From an uncultured Collinsella sp. (GTDB lineage: Bacteria > Actinomycetota > Coriobacteriia > Coriobacteriales > Coriobacteriaceae): a stretch of 20,759 nt of DNA. A model generated the notes under the pieces. It was not told the origin of the DNA. It saw nothing but the letters and a program-made list of their open reading frames with translations, and searched no databases. Shown piece after piece: positions 7,818 to 15,975 of this stretch. Numbering within the stretch: position 1 is the stretch's first letter; every line of letters begins with the position of its first letter. Where the stretch lies: assembly GCA_902495355.1 (NCBI GenBank), contig CABUWV010000022.1, positions 1 through 20,759 of the forward strand. The letters are read 5' to 3'. The translations under genes were made by a program, and so were the position numbers.

Positions 7818-8318
7818 CTATCTGCCATCTACGCGCTTGGCCATCCAGGCATGGGGCTGGCCCTCGTCTTCGTAGTCCACCGGGGCAATCTGCGTGTAGC
7901 CCGCCTTGGCATAGAGCGGCAGCACGTATTCCTGAGCATGCAGCTTAATGAGCTTGGCGCCGGCATCACGCGCGCACGTATCACTGGCCTCGACAATCTT
8001 GCTCGCCAAACCGCGACGGCGCATGCTCGGCAGCACGGCCACGCGCCCCATAATGTAGGTCTCCCCCGCCGCGACACCTTCGTCCAAGTCGCACGCCGGC
8101 GACACCGGAGCCTCTGCGTCAGCCGCGCGCTCAAGCTCTTCGGGAAACACGCGCGAGCAACCGGCAAGCTCGCCGTCTACATAGAGCGTCACATGAATGC
8201 AGTTCGGATCCTCGTCGATAGCGTCGAACTCATTCTCGTAGCCCTGCTCGTCCATAAAAATGACGCGGCGCACCAACGCCGCGTCATCAAAGCATCCCGT
8301 CTTAAGTTGGATATCCAT
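7818..8318 (-). CDS. GNAT family N-acetyltransferase (ElaA-like), 166 aa
   Basis: This is a small cytosolic acetyl-CoA-dependent acyltransferase of unknown substrate. The core has the GNAT motif A, GRVAVLPSMRRRGLASKIVEA, whose RRRGLA loop binds acetyl-CoA pyrophosphate. Next come KLIKLHAQEYVLPLYAKAGY, resembling the ElaA/YjdJ-type C-terminal strand-helix, and a short tail. ATG 8318 is chosen because GAAAGG lies 6 nt before it; a TTG 18 nt upstream would have no such site. It follows the phosphatase gene after 39 nt and may be the last gene of that operon. The palindrome AGGAACGTTCCT overlaps its stop codon. The substrate cannot be told from the sequence. Confidence 0.85.
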   Translation of the reverse strand: MDIQLKTGCFDDAALVRRVIFMDEQGYENEFDAIDEDPNCIHVTLYVDGELAGCSRVFPEELERAADAEAPVSPACDLDEGVAAGETYIMGRVAVLPSMRRRGLASKIVEASDTCARDAGAKLIKLHAQEYVLPLYAKAGYTQIAPVDYEDEGQPHAWMAKRVDGR

Positions 8319-8357
8319 GGCTGCCCTTTCATTCAATGCGAACGTTAGGGACAGATT

Positions 8358-9008
8358 TTAGCGAAAATGAGCTCCGCGTACGCTAAACTTCGCGCGAGCC
8401 TTCGCCAGGCAGTCGTAATGACCCACGTTATGGGCATCGCTCGCGATGAAGCTGTACAGGTTCTGATCGAACAGGCGCTGTGCCGGCTTTTTCTCGCGAC
8501 CAAAGCGACCGCCGGCAATAAAGTCCGCCGAAGCCTGCAGCTTGCAGCCCATATCGACCAGGCGCTCCGCCACGCTTACATCCTTTTGAACCGCACGATA
8601 GCGCTCAGGATGAGCGATGATCACCTGGTAGCCACGGCACTGCAAATCGTAAATCGTGTTCTCGTACTCTCTAAACGCATACGCATCGGCATGTGTCGAA
8701 AGCTCGAGCAGAAACTCGTTGGTTCCATCGAAATGCAAGTGCTCCGCGGCATCGATACCAAGTTCAACGAGCTTTCGATGGTTGACCTCGAAGCCCATCT
8801 GGAGCGGAAAACCGTCAGCGTTATCACGCAGCAGCTCAAAGGCATCCCACATCTTGTCGTAATCAAAATAGGGATCACGGCAGTGAGGAGTGCAAACGAT
8901 TCTGGTTACACCGGCCCGCTTGGCAGCCTCGAGCATCGCCAAGCTCTCATCGAGATCGGCGGCGCCGTCGTCTACACCCGGCAAGATATGGCAATGAATG
9001 TCACGCAT
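8358..9008 (-). CDS. cpsB: PHP-type protein-tyrosine phosphatase, CpsB/CapC/YwqE family (216 aa)
   Basis: This is a manganese-dependent phosphatase of the PHP fold that removes phosphate from the tyrosine tail of the partner BY-kinase in capsule or exopolysaccharide systems. Metal-binding motifs are all present: DIHCHILPGVDDG (3-15), TPH (40-42), the Glu in GFEVN (74), HPERY (133-137) and SDAHN (190-194). Length is slightly under the usual 240-255 aa, mainly from a short C-terminus. The ATG has AAGG about 7 nt upstream. It lies 17 nt after the kinase gene, in the order co-polymerase, kinase, phosphatase. The symbol is by family, not by proven orthology. Confidence 0.9.
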   Translation of the reverse strand: MRDIHCHILPGVDDGAADLDESLAMLEAAKRAGVTRIVCTPHCRDPYFDYDKMWDAFELLRDNADGFPLQMGFEVNHRKLVELGIDAAEHLHFDGTNEFLLELSTHADAYAFREYENTIYDLQCRGYQVIIAHPERYRAVQKDVSVAERLVDMGCKLQASADFIAGGRFGREKKPAQRLFDQNLYSFIASDAHNVGHYDCLAKARAKFSVRGAHFR

Positions 9009-9025
9009 AGGTCAGCCTTAATCAA

Positions 9026-9763
9026 CTAAACGTTTGCTCGGTTGGTGAAGATGCCCTTTTTGGAAGTCCCCTGATCGTCGGAGCCCTTCTTAACCTTCTT
9101 ACCGTCCTTGGTGTAGTAGGAGTAGTAGTACTCGCTGGTCTCGGTCTCGCAGTAGTTCATGACGGTACCGATGAGCTTGACCTTCTCGGACTTCTTAAGC
9201 TGGCCGATAGCGTTGAGTGCCTCCTCGCGCTTGGTGAAGTCCTCGCGCACCACGAACAGCGTACCGTCGGTCAGGCTGGCAATCTCGGCAGCATCGATGA
9301 AGGTGCCGACCGGGGGAGCATCAAAGATGACGTACTGGAACTTGGCGGACAGTGCCTTTACCAACTTGGCAAAGCGGTGAGAGACGATGATGTCGGCAGG
9401 ATTGGGAATATGCGGCTCGGCATCGAGGAAGTAGAAGTTCTTCTGACCCGTCTCGACAATTGCCTGGTCAATGGAGATCTGCTCGGAAAGGACCGCATAG
9501 AGTCCGCCGCGCGAACGAACGCCGAGCATATCGGAAAGGGACCTGCGGCGCATATCGGCCTCGACCAGGAGCACGGACTTGCCGCTCGTGGCGATAGCCT
9601 GGGCAAGGTTGATGGAAACCGTAGACTTGCCCTCGTTGGGAATCGAGGACGTGACGGTAATGGTGCGAATGGGGTCGTCCACGCTCGCAAAGCGGATGTT
9701 GGCCAGAAGGGTCTTGGCGGCATTCTGTACAACGAGCTTATCGGTGTTCTTTGCCTTAGCCAT
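9026..9763 (-). CDS. cpsD: Bacterial tyrosine kinase, CpsD/CapB family (245 aa)
   Basis: This is the cytoplasmic BY-kinase half of a split Wzc-type system; it autophosphorylates on a C-terminal tyrosine cluster and controls polysaccharide polymerisation and export. Walker A is SSIPNEGKST (39-48), Walker A' is VLLVEADMRR (64-73) and Walker B is VIFDAPP (145-151). The tyrosine cluster is SEYYYSYYT (210-218), followed by a Lys-rich tail. The family needs a membrane activator, supplied by the Wzz-like protein encoded immediately upstream (2-nt gap; the ribosome site AAAGGTGG overlaps the end of that gene). All catalytic elements look intact. Confidence 0.93.
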   Translation of the reverse strand: MAKAKNTDKLVVQNAAKTLLANIRFASVDDPIRTITVTSSIPNEGKSTVSINLAQAIATSGKSVLLVEADMRRRSLSDMLGVRSRGGLYAVLSEQISIDQAIVETGQKNFYFLDAEPHIPNPADIIVSHRFAKLVKALSAKFQYVIFDAPPVGTFIDAAEIASLTDGTLFVVREDFTKREEALNAIGQLKKSEKVKLIGTVMNYCETETSEYYYSYYTKDGKKVKKGSDDQGTSKKGIFTNRANV

Positions 9764-9765
9764 GC

Positions 9766-10422
9766 CTATTTACCACCTTTCATAGCCGGAATTCGGCCAA
9801 CAACGGGAATGCCCAGGAGCTCTTCTGCCTCTTCGGCACCGCGGATGCGGGTATTGAGCATGTCTGCCAAAACGACATAGGCAACTGCGATAAAGATACC
9901 GGCGAGGAACGCGACAGCAACGTACAGCATACGCTTGGGACCGCTGGGGGCTTCGGGGGTCTTAGCCTCGTCGATAACGTTGATGCTCTGGGCAGCGCCG
10001 ACGTTCTGAGCGACCGTACTCACCGAGCTGGCCATGGCCTTTGCGACCTTAGCCGTCTCCTTGGCATCGGTGCCGGTAACCGAAAGCGTAATGACACGCG
10101 TGGTGGTCTCGGAGGAAACAGACACCTTGTAGTCATCCAGATCGGTGAGGCCCAGTTCATTGGCTGCGCCGCTCTTAACGCTATCGCTATCCAGCAGCGT
10201 GGCGATATCGTTGGAAAGCATCTGACTCGCCGAGAGATCGTTGTAGCTCATCTGACCGCTATCGTCGGTCTTGGCGAGAATGTACATGCTCGTCGTCGCG
10301 GTATAGGTGTTGTCCATCGCAACGAAGGACACGATGCCCATGGCGATCGCGCAGACCACCGGAAGGGTGATGACCAGCTGAAGGTGCTTCTTCAGCAGCT
10401 GGAACAGTTCGAGAAGGGTCAT
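9766..10422 (-). CDS. cpsC: Wzz/CpsC-type chain-length regulator and kinase activator (218 aa)
   Basis: This is a polysaccharide co-polymerase of the PCP-2 type found in Gram-positive bacteria. Two membrane segments (about 17-36 and 167-188) flank an external loop of about 130 residues. The short Pro-rich run PEAPSGPKR precedes the second segment, as is typical. The cytoplasmic tail RIRGAEEAEELLGIPVVGRIP matches the activator tail that docks on the BY-kinase. It is the first gene of the module, with AAAGG upstream of ATG 10422 and a candidate promoter at 10470-10498. No flippase, polymerase or glycosyltransferase gene is next to it. Confidence 0.9.
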   Translation of the reverse strand: MTLLELFQLLKKHLQLVITLPVVCAIAMGIVSFVAMDNTYTATTSMYILAKTDDSGQMSYNDLSASQMLSNDIATLLDSDSVKSGAANELGLTDLDDYKVSVSSETTTRVITLSVTGTDAKETAKVAKAMASSVSTVAQNVGAAQSINVIDEAKTPEAPSGPKRMLYVAVAFLAGIFIAVAYVVLADMLNTRIRGAEEAEELLGIPVVGRIPAMKGGK

Positions 10423-10469
10423 GCAGCTTGCCTTTCATTTCCCCAGTTCGGATTGACAAAACTGTCCGT

Positions 10470-10498
10470 ATGTTATCGCATCTTTTTACCGAGACCAA
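10470..10498 (-). promoter_or_regulatory. Candidate promoter of the cpsC-cpsD-cpsB module
   Basis: On the minus strand TTGGTC (10493-10498) and TAACAT (10470-10475) are separated by 17 nt. The predicted transcription start is about 40 nt before the cpsC ATG. Matches to consensus are partial. Confidence 0.4.
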
Positions 10499-10563
10499 AC
10501 TCTATACATAAGAAACAGGCTCTCCTGTAAAAATGTCGGAAGCAATCGTAAAATTGCACAACA

Positions 10564-10592
10564 ACGCCGCACCCGAAAGTCAAATGCGGCGT
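10564..10592 (-). terminator. Inverted repeat after phoR, possible terminator
   Basis: The perfect 8-bp stem ACGCCGCA/TGCGGCGT has a 13-nt loop and lies 25 nt after the phoR stop. It is followed on the minus strand by TTGTTGTG, a poor U tract, and then by a smaller inverted repeat GCAAT/ATTGC. Termination is plausible but not strong. Confidence 0.4.
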
Positions 10593-10617
10593 CTGCATCA
10601 ATATCTATGTTATATCG

Positions 10618-12042
10618 CTATGCGAATGGCTCGTCCTGCTGTATGGGAAACGTCACCGTAATGGTGGTTCCCACGCCCAACTCGCTCGACAGATCGAGCG
10701 TGGCGTGATGATACAGGGCCGCATGCTTGACAATGGCAAGCCCCAGACCGGTTCCGCCGCGTGCCTTGGACCTACTCTTGTCCACGCGATAGAACCGCTC
10801 AAATACCTTGCCCTGTTCTTCAGGCGCGATACCGATTCCCGTGTCGGCGACCGCAAGGAACGGATGGCCTTCGTCGTTGGTGCCGCACTGCAGCGTAACC
10901 GTACCGCCGGGTCGATTGTAGCGGATGGCGTTGCTTGCCAGATTATAGATGAGCTCGTCAATCAAGCGCGACACGCCCTCGATGACCACAGGCTTGGTCT
11001 CATGACTTATCGTCACATTCGCCTGACGGGCGACCTGTTCAAGACGCTGCTCGACCGCGTAGATGGCACGCGAAAGCTCAATAGGCTCCGTGGACCCAAT
11101 GGGCACCGCCTCGCCCTCAGCTGCACGCTCGGCCTCGTCCAAGTTAGACAGCGTAAGGATATCGTTGACAAGCGCTGCCAAGCGGCCCGCCTCACGATAG
11201 ATGCGACCGCCAAAGTTGCGCAGGTCGCCCTCGCCCTCGACCATGCCGTTTGCGATGAGCTCGGCATAGCCCGAAATCGCCGTAAGCGGCGTCTTGAGCT
11301 CATGGGTGATATTCGCCGTGAACTCGCGGCGCATACGGTCGTTGTCCGCCAGCACCGCCATTTGGCGCTTGAGCTCCTGGCGCTGCGACTCAATACGCTC
11401 AAGCATGGGGACCATCTCGGCATAGGCGTGCTCATAGCTACGGCGTGGGTGGTCCAAATCCACCTCTTGCAAAGGCGCGATGATGGCACGGGACTCGCGG
11501 CGCGCCATAAAAAACGAGAGTACCGCACCCGCTGCTGCGATAAGCAGCATCGGCGCCACCATCGACAGCAAAATCGCCGCAACGCCAGGCTGGGCCTGCG
11601 CCAAGCGGACAACCTGGCCGTTATCAAGGGCGACGGCGCGATACAGCATAATCTCGTCGAGCGTAGAGCTTGCGCGCTCCGCGGAACCCGAACCACTCTC
11701 AAAGGCCTCGATGACCTCGGGGCGATCGCCATGGTTGGGCAGTGTGGAAGGCGACGCCTCGTTGTCGTAGGCAACCGATCCATCCTTGTTAATCAGCGTG
11801 ATGCGCAAGTCCTCTCGATCGAGGCTACGCAAGAACGGGATGGGCTCCTGCTGCTCGTCGAGGGCGGCAGCAATGAGCTCGGTTTCTTGCGCCAGGTTGG
11901 CACTCGTGGCATCCGCCAAGGTGTTTTGCACAAAGAACGCACCCAGCACCGTAAACGCCACGATAACCGCCATGGCGCAGACAAAGATCGTCACAAAAAC
12001 GCGGTGCGACAGCGTATGTTTTCCCTGGGGGGCGAAGACCAC
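10618..12042 (-). CDS. phoR: Sensor histidine kinase, PhoR-like (474 aa)
   Basis: This is a membrane sensor kinase that phosphorylates the adjacent response regulator, probably in phosphate limitation control. Membrane segments lie at about 15-38 and 155-179 around an external domain of about 115 residues. A short HAMP-like linker follows. The H-box is FTANITHELKTPL with His247; the N-box is YNLASNAIRYN; G boxes are VADTGIGI and GGTGLGLAI, with FYRVDKSRS between them. The start is GTG 12042, three nt after the phoB stop, with GAGGAG inside the end of phoB, indicating tight coupling. The assignment as PhoR rests on the operon with phoB and pstB and on the domain layout. Confidence 0.88.
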   Translation of the reverse strand: MVFAPQGKHTLSHRVFVTIFVCAMAVIVAFTVLGAFFVQNTLADATSANLAQETELIAAALDEQQEPIPFLRSLDREDLRITLINKDGSVAYDNEASPSTLPNHGDRPEVIEAFESGSGSAERASSTLDEIMLYRAVALDNGQVVRLAQAQPGVAAILLSMVAPMLLIAAAGAVLSFFMARRESRAIIAPLQEVDLDHPRRSYEHAYAEMVPMLERIESQRQELKRQMAVLADNDRMRREFTANITHELKTPLTAISGYAELIANGMVEGEGDLRNFGGRIYREAGRLAALVNDILTLSNLDEAERAAEGEAVPIGSTEPIELSRAIYAVEQRLEQVARQANVTISHETKPVVIEGVSRLIDELIYNLASNAIRYNRPGGTVTLQCGTNDEGHPFLAVADTGIGIAPEEQGKVFERFYRVDKSRSKARGGTGLGLAIVKHAALYHHATLDLSSELGVGTTITVTFPIQQDEPFA

Positions 12043-12045
12043 GGG

Positions 12046-12774
12046 TTACTCCTCCGATGCGGTGGCCGCGGTGTCGTCACCTTCGGCACCATCACCGGCA
12101 GAAGGCTCGGCCAAGCGGTAGCCCACGCCGCGCACGGTCTCGATGGCGCTGGCATGCTCGCCCAGTTTTTGGCGAAGCGTCTGCACGTGCACGTCAACGG
12201 TGCGCGAACCGCCGTCGAAGTCCCAGCCCCACACGCTCTGCAGCAACGACTCGCGGGTAAAGACCACGCCGGGCTTGCGCATGAGGTACTCGAGCAGGTC
12301 GAACTCGCGCAGGGTGAGCTTAAGCGACTCGCCGGCAACAGTCACCTCGCGATGGCTGGGCGAGAGCACGATGTCGCCCACGCTGAGCACATCGCTTGCC
12401 TGTTTGACCATGCCGCCGCGACGCAGCAGTGCGCGGCAGCGGCTCGCAAGCTCCATGAGCGAAAACGGCTTAGTCAGGTAATCGTCGGCACCGCCATCGA
12501 GCGCCATCACCTTGTCGAGCTCGGTATCCTTGGCGGTAAGCATCATGATGGGCACCGTCGCCGTCAGGCGATCGGCACGCAGTCGACGCATAATCGCCAA
12601 GCCATCGGTATCGGGCAGCATGATGTCGAGCAGGACGGCATCGGGTACCCGTCGCGCCACGGCAGCCTTAAACTCACCGTCGCACGAAAAGCCTTCGGCC
12701 TCAATCCCCTGCTTGCGCAGCGCATAGACCGTCAAATCCCTGATGTTGTCATCGTCCTCGACGTAATAGATCAT
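12046..12774 (-). CDS. phoB: OmpR/PhoB-family response regulator (242 aa)
   Basis: This is a two-component transcription factor. The receiver domain has the acidic pocket EDD (6-8), phospho-acceptor Asp50 in LLDIMLPDTDG, Thr80 and Lys102 in TKPF. The C-terminal winged helix includes LTLREFDLLEYLMRKPG and SRTVDVHVQTLRQKLG, ending RGVGYRL. ATG 12774 is chosen because AAAGGGG lies 6 nt upstream and the protein then begins at the usual receiver start MIYYVEDD; an in-frame ATG at 12798 would add eight residues. It is transcribed after pstB and before phoR. Its likely targets are phosphate-responsive genes. Confidence 0.9.
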   Translation of the reverse strand: MIYYVEDDDNIRDLTVYALRKQGIEAEGFSCDGEFKAAVARRVPDAVLLDIMLPDTDGLAIMRRLRADRLTATVPIMMLTAKDTELDKVMALDGGADDYLTKPFSLMELASRCRALLRRGGMVKQASDVLSVGDIVLSPSHREVTVAGESLKLTLREFDLLEYLMRKPGVVFTRESLLQSVWGWDFDGGSRTVDVHVQTLRQKLGEHASAIETVRGVGYRLAEPSAGDGAEGDDTAATASEE

Positions 12775-12838
12775 GTTGAACCCCTTTGCGGCCGGCATGA
12801 CCGCATCTTAACCCTAAAGGTACCTTTACTAGATGGTA

Positions 12839-13714
12839 TCAGCCAAAACGCCCCGTCAAATAATCCGCCGTGCGCGGATCGGTCGGATTCTTGAAGAGTT
12901 GCGCGGTGGGCGCGTGCTCCACCAGCTCACCCAGCAAAAAGAATGCGACCGAATCGGAGATACGCGCCGCCTGCTGCATATTGTGCGTAACGACCACGAG
13001 CGTGCAGGTCTCTTTGAGCTCGCAGGCCAGCTGCTCCACCACCAGCGTCGACACAGGGTCGAGTGCCGAGGTCGGCTCGTCCATCAGCAGAATGTCGGGC
13101 TGCACGGCAAGTGCGCGGGCGATGCACAGGCGCTGCTGCTGTCCACCCGAAAGACCCAGGCCCGACTCCTTGAGCTTGTCCTTGACCTCATCCCATAGCG
13201 CAGCGCGACGAAGGGAATCCTCGACCAGCCCATCCAGCACAGCGCGATCGCGCACGCCCATGCCGCGCGGCCCATAGGCGACGTTGTCGTAGATGCTCAT
13301 GGGAAACGGGTTGGGGCGCTGGAACACCATGCCCACGCGCTGGCGCAAACGGCAGATGTCGTAATCGCCCAGGATATCTTGACCATCGAGCGCAATCTTG
13401 CCCTCGATGCGGCAATCCTTGATGCCGTCGTTCATGCGGTTAAAGCAGCGCAGCAACGTGGACTTTCCGCAGCCCGAAGGCCCGATGAACGAGGTGATCT
13501 GCTTGTCGCGGATCTTGATATTCACGTCCTTGAGCGCATGATGGTCGCCATAGAACAGGTCGAGGCCCTCGACATCGATGCGCGTCGGCGAGGCGGCAAG
13601 ATCCTCTGCCGTGGGGCGAGTCGCATCCCCAACCTCGCGCTCGTGCGCGGCCTCGGCCTGCGCTTTCATGAGTTCTTCAAGCTCCGTGGGCTCCACAGCC
13701 GCAGCAGCCGTCAT
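12839..13714 (-). CDS. pstB: Phosphate ABC transporter ATP-binding protein PstB (291 aa)
   Basis: This is the ATPase of the high-affinity phosphate importer PstSCAB; it normally pairs with PstC and PstA at the membrane. Walker A GPSGCGKST (78-86), the PstB-typical FQRPNPFPMSIYDN (131-144), signature LSGGQQQR (188-195), Walker B ILLMDEP (208-214) and switch His244 are all present. About 40 residues precede the normal start of the domain; this acidic extension, rich in Ala and Glu, is longer than in typical PstB (about 250-260 aa). ATG 13714 is chosen because GGAGGT lies 7 nt upstream; a GTG at 13729 lacks this. No pstS, pstC, pstA or phoU is in the window, so the other transporter parts must be encoded elsewhere. 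Confidence 0.95.
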   Translation of the reverse strand: MTAAAAVEPTELEELMKAQAEAAHEREVGDATRPTAEDLAASPTRIDVEGLDLFYGDHHALKDVNIKIRDKQITSFIGPSGCGKSTLLRCFNRMNDGIKDCRIEGKIALDGQDILGDYDICRLRQRVGMVFQRPNPFPMSIYDNVAYGPRGMGVRDRAVLDGLVEDSLRRAALWDEVKDKLKESGLGLSGGQQQRLCIARALAVQPDILLMDEPTSALDPVSTLVVEQLACELKETCTLVVVTHNMQQAARISDSVAFFLLGELVEHAPTAQLFKNPTDPRTADYLTGRFG

Positions 13715-13790
13715 TCCGCATACCTCCACATCGATATCAATTCAGCAGTATCGATAGTAGGAATCGCGGCTCATATGCACGTGAGCGCAT

Positions 13791-13806
13791 TGTCAAGTGT
13801 TTGTAA
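13791..13806 (-). promoter_or_regulatory. TTACAA-n4-TTGACA direct repeat upstream of pstB, possible Pho box or -35
   Basis: On the minus strand TTACAA (13801-13806) and TTGACA (13791-13796) are spaced with a 10-nt period, resembling the TTAACA-like direct repeats bound by PhoP/PhoB-type regulators. TTGACA is also a perfect -35, but the best -10 downstream (TATGAG, 15-nt spacing) is weak, as expected for an activator-dependent promoter. The site is about 75-90 nt before the pstB start. Confidence 0.35.
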
Positions 13807-13817
13807 GGGCACACTGG

Positions 13818-15056
13818 CTATGCGGCGGGCAGCTCGATGGTGAATATCGTGTGTTCGGGCGTCGATTCACATGCAACGGTACCGCCGTGCGCGCATACGA
13901 TCTCCTTGGCGATGGCAAGCCCCAGTCCAGCGCCGCCGCGATTGGTCGCACGCGCCGCATCCAGGCGATAGAACTTCTCAAAGATCACCTTGAGCTTTGC
14001 CTCAGGGATGGGATCGCCCTGATTGATAAAGCGCACGCGCACGCCACCGCCGTCCCGGCGTCTGGCCTCGATCGTGATGGTCGAGCCCTCATAGCTATAG
14101 GCAACGGCGTTTTTCATGATGTTGTTGAACACGCGAGCCATCTTGTCGCCATCCACGAGCACCGTCAGGTCCTCGCGAATATCAACTTGGGCTTCCTTAT
14201 GCTGCTCGTTGAGGATGGGATAGAACTCGTCAGCCACCTGAGCCAGCAGCAACCCCAGATCAACATAGCCGCGCGTGAGCACGATATCGTGGAAGTCAAA
14301 GCGCGTGATATCGAAGAACTCTTCGATGAGTGCATCGAGCCGGTGCGCCTTGTCGAGAGCCACGCCCGTAAAGTGCGCACGTTGCTCAACCGGCAGCCCA
14401 GGAGCCTCTTGCAGCAGCGAAAGATAGCCCACCACACTGGCAAGCGGGGTGCGTAGGTCATGTGCCAAGTACGTGACCAAATCGTCCTTGCGATGCGACT
14501 CGTCACGCAGAGCTTGCTGCACCTTGCGCCCACGGTCACGCACGCGGTTAAGGGCGCCCTCGACCTCCAAGAAGTCGCCGTCAATGTTGTCCCAGGTGTC
14601 GGGGTGATCGATCAGGCGATCTTGAATACGAGCGGCCAGCACACAATCGGCATGCTGCTCGCCCTGTTCGTAGCCCTGGTAGTACAGGGCGCGGCCGCAC
14701 AAGAACAGCACGCACGCGGCAAGCGCCAGCACAAAGCCAAGCATGTTGAATACAAAGCCGGCATCGAACAGCACCGGCCCTTCGATGCCGCCGAGCGCCA
14801 TGGCGCCAATCGCCAACGTCATGGCCCACGCGGCGCCGCCAATCACCATGCAGCGGCGCACGATCTCAAATCGATCGATCAGCAAAAAGCCGACAAGCAG
14901 CACCGCCAAGATTCCAGCGATGTTATCAATGCCAATCAGCAGCAGGCTCAGCAAAAAGAGCAGCACCGTTGCAAGCGCGCGGTTGTCGACGACCGACCTC
15001 ACGTATTCAAAGAGTCGATCGGGCACCTCGAACGCTTGTCTATCGTCTTTTGTCAT
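13818..15056 (-). CDS. Sensor histidine kinase, VanS-like (412 aa)
   Basis: This is a membrane histidine kinase paired with the response regulator encoded just upstream (26-nt gap). Four hydrophobic segments (about 27-43, 46-60, 71-90 and 101-121) are joined by very short loops, so there is no sizeable external sensor domain. This suggests sensing within the membrane or through a partner. The H-box is VTYLAHDLRTPLASVVGYL with His199; the N-box is NNIMKNAVAYSYEGS; the catalytic end has FEKFYRLDAARATNRGGAGLGLAIAKE. The kinase core resembles VanS/VncS-type kinases. A ribosome site GAGGA precedes the ATG. The divergent carboxypeptidase gene suggests a wall-related signal. No vanHAX genes are present, so this is not evidence of glycopeptide resistance. 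Confidence 0.85.
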   Translation of the reverse strand: MTKDDRQAFEVPDRLFEYVRSVVDNRALATVLLFLLSLLLIGIDNIAGILAVLLVGFLLIDRFEIVRRCMVIGGAAWAMTLAIGAMALGGIEGPVLFDAGFVFNMLGFVLALAACVLFLCGRALYYQGYEQGEQHADCVLAARIQDRLIDHPDTWDNIDGDFLEVEGALNRVRDRGRKVQQALRDESHRKDDLVTYLAHDLRTPLASVVGYLSLLQEAPGLPVEQRAHFTGVALDKAHRLDALIEEFFDITRFDFHDIVLTRGYVDLGLLLAQVADEFYPILNEQHKEAQVDIREDLTVLVDGDKMARVFNNIMKNAVAYSYEGSTITIEARRRDGGGVRVRFINQGDPIPEAKLKVIFEKFYRLDAARATNRGGAGLGLAIAKEIVCAHGGTVACESTPEHTIFTIELPAA

Positions 15057-15082
15057 ATCAAGATCCTCACAAGCGAAAAGCG

Positions 15083-15778
15083 TTATTCGATTATGTAGCC
15101 GACGCCCCAGACGTTTTTGATAAAGCGCGGCTTTTGTGCGTCGTCGCCAATCTTTTCACGCAAGTGGCGAATGTGCACCATCACCGTATTGTTGGAGCCG
15201 GGCATAAAATCCTCGTTCCACACCGCACGGAACAGGTCCTCCACGGCCACCACGCTGCCGCGATGCTCGACCAGATACAGCAAGATTGAATACTCGGTGG
15301 GTGTGAGGCGTACCGGTGAACCGTCCACCGTTACGGAACGAGCATCGCGGTTGATCTCCAAGCCGTCGAGCTGAATGGTCGGCGACTCGGCCGCCTGCGC
15401 ACGGCTACCGTAGCTGGTGTAGCGGCGAAGCTGAGCGTGCACACGCGCGATGAGCTCCAGCGGGCGGAACGGCTTAACCACGTAATCGTCCGCACCAAGC
15501 GAAAGGCCCTCGATCTTGTCTTGCTGGGCATCGCGCGCCGTCAGCATGATCACAGGATAGGTATGGCTGGAACGGATCGTACGCAGCAGCTCAAATCCAT
15601 CGATATCGGGCAGCATGACATCCAGCAGCGCCAAATCGAACTCCTGCTCCAAGATTGCCTTGGCAGCATCGGCCCCGCTATAGGCAATCTGGACATCAAA
15701 GCCCTCTTTTGTAAGGTAGATACCAACCAAGTCGGCGATGGCCTTCTCGTCATCAACTACCAGTATGCGCTCGTTCAT
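15083..15778 (-). CDS. OmpR-family response regulator, VanR-like (231 aa)
   Basis: This is a two-component DNA-binding regulator. The receiver has DDE (9-11), phospho-acceptor Asp53 in LLDVMLPDIDG, Thr80 and Lys102 in VKPF. The winged-helix domain has RLTPTEYSILLYLVEHRG and the recognition region NNTVMVHIRHLREKIG, ending WGVGYIIE. The receiver and the C-terminus resemble VanR. The ATG has GAGAGGAG about 6 nt upstream. It is the first gene of a two-gene operon with the kinase and is divergent from the carboxypeptidase gene across about 200 nt, so both promoters probably lie in 15779-15975. Confidence 0.9.
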   Translation of the reverse strand: MNERILVVDDEKAIADLVGIYLTKEGFDVQIAYSGADAAKAILEQEFDLALLDVMLPDIDGFELLRTIRSSHTYPVIMLTARDAQQDKIEGLSLGADDYVVKPFRPLELIARVHAQLRRYTSYGSRAQAAESPTIQLDGLEINRDARSVTVDGSPVRLTPTEYSILLYLVEHRGSVVAVEDLFRAVWNEDFMPGSNNTVMVHIRHLREKIGDDAQKPRFIKNVWGVGYIIE

Positions 15779-15930
15779 GCGTGCTCCTCTCGCGCTCCAT
15801 TATGCCCGAGGCGACGCACGCCACACACAACAAGCGTGGGTGATTAAGTCGGCCTTAAGCACCCTTGTGCCCGTTCGGGTGCGGATGTGGGCCACGCACG
15901 CACGCGATGATCGCCGACGCCGGCAAACGA

Positions 15931-15936
15931 TATACT
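15931..15936 (+). promoter_or_regulatory. -10-like TATACT for the carboxypeptidase gene
   Basis: TATACT lies 40 nt before GTG 15976, inside the divergent intergenic region. No convincing -35 is visible 16-18 nt upstream, which could mean an activator is needed. Starts upstream of this site (TTG 15865, ATG 15907) would be lost from a transcript made here. The same region also contains a GCACCC/GGGTGC inverted repeat (15859-15882). Confidence 0.4.
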
Positions 15937-15975
15937 CTAGTTCCAGAAGAGACCATCCCGTCGAAAGCGAAATCC

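Noticed and set aside
10453..10480. Plus-strand TTGACA at 10453 as a promoter
   Set aside because: No plausible -10 lies 16-18 nt downstream and no plus-strand gene follows.
12815..12826. Palindrome AAAGGTACCTTT between pstB and phoB
   Set aside because: It is a short isolated palindrome without U tract or promoter elements; it could be chance, and the genes look co-transcribed.
10705..12894. Open 729-codon plus-strand frame antisense to phoR and phoB
   Set aside because: Its translation is rich in Arg, His and Gln with no domain, and it is the mirror of two well-recognised genes with strong third-position GC bias. It is a shadow frame.
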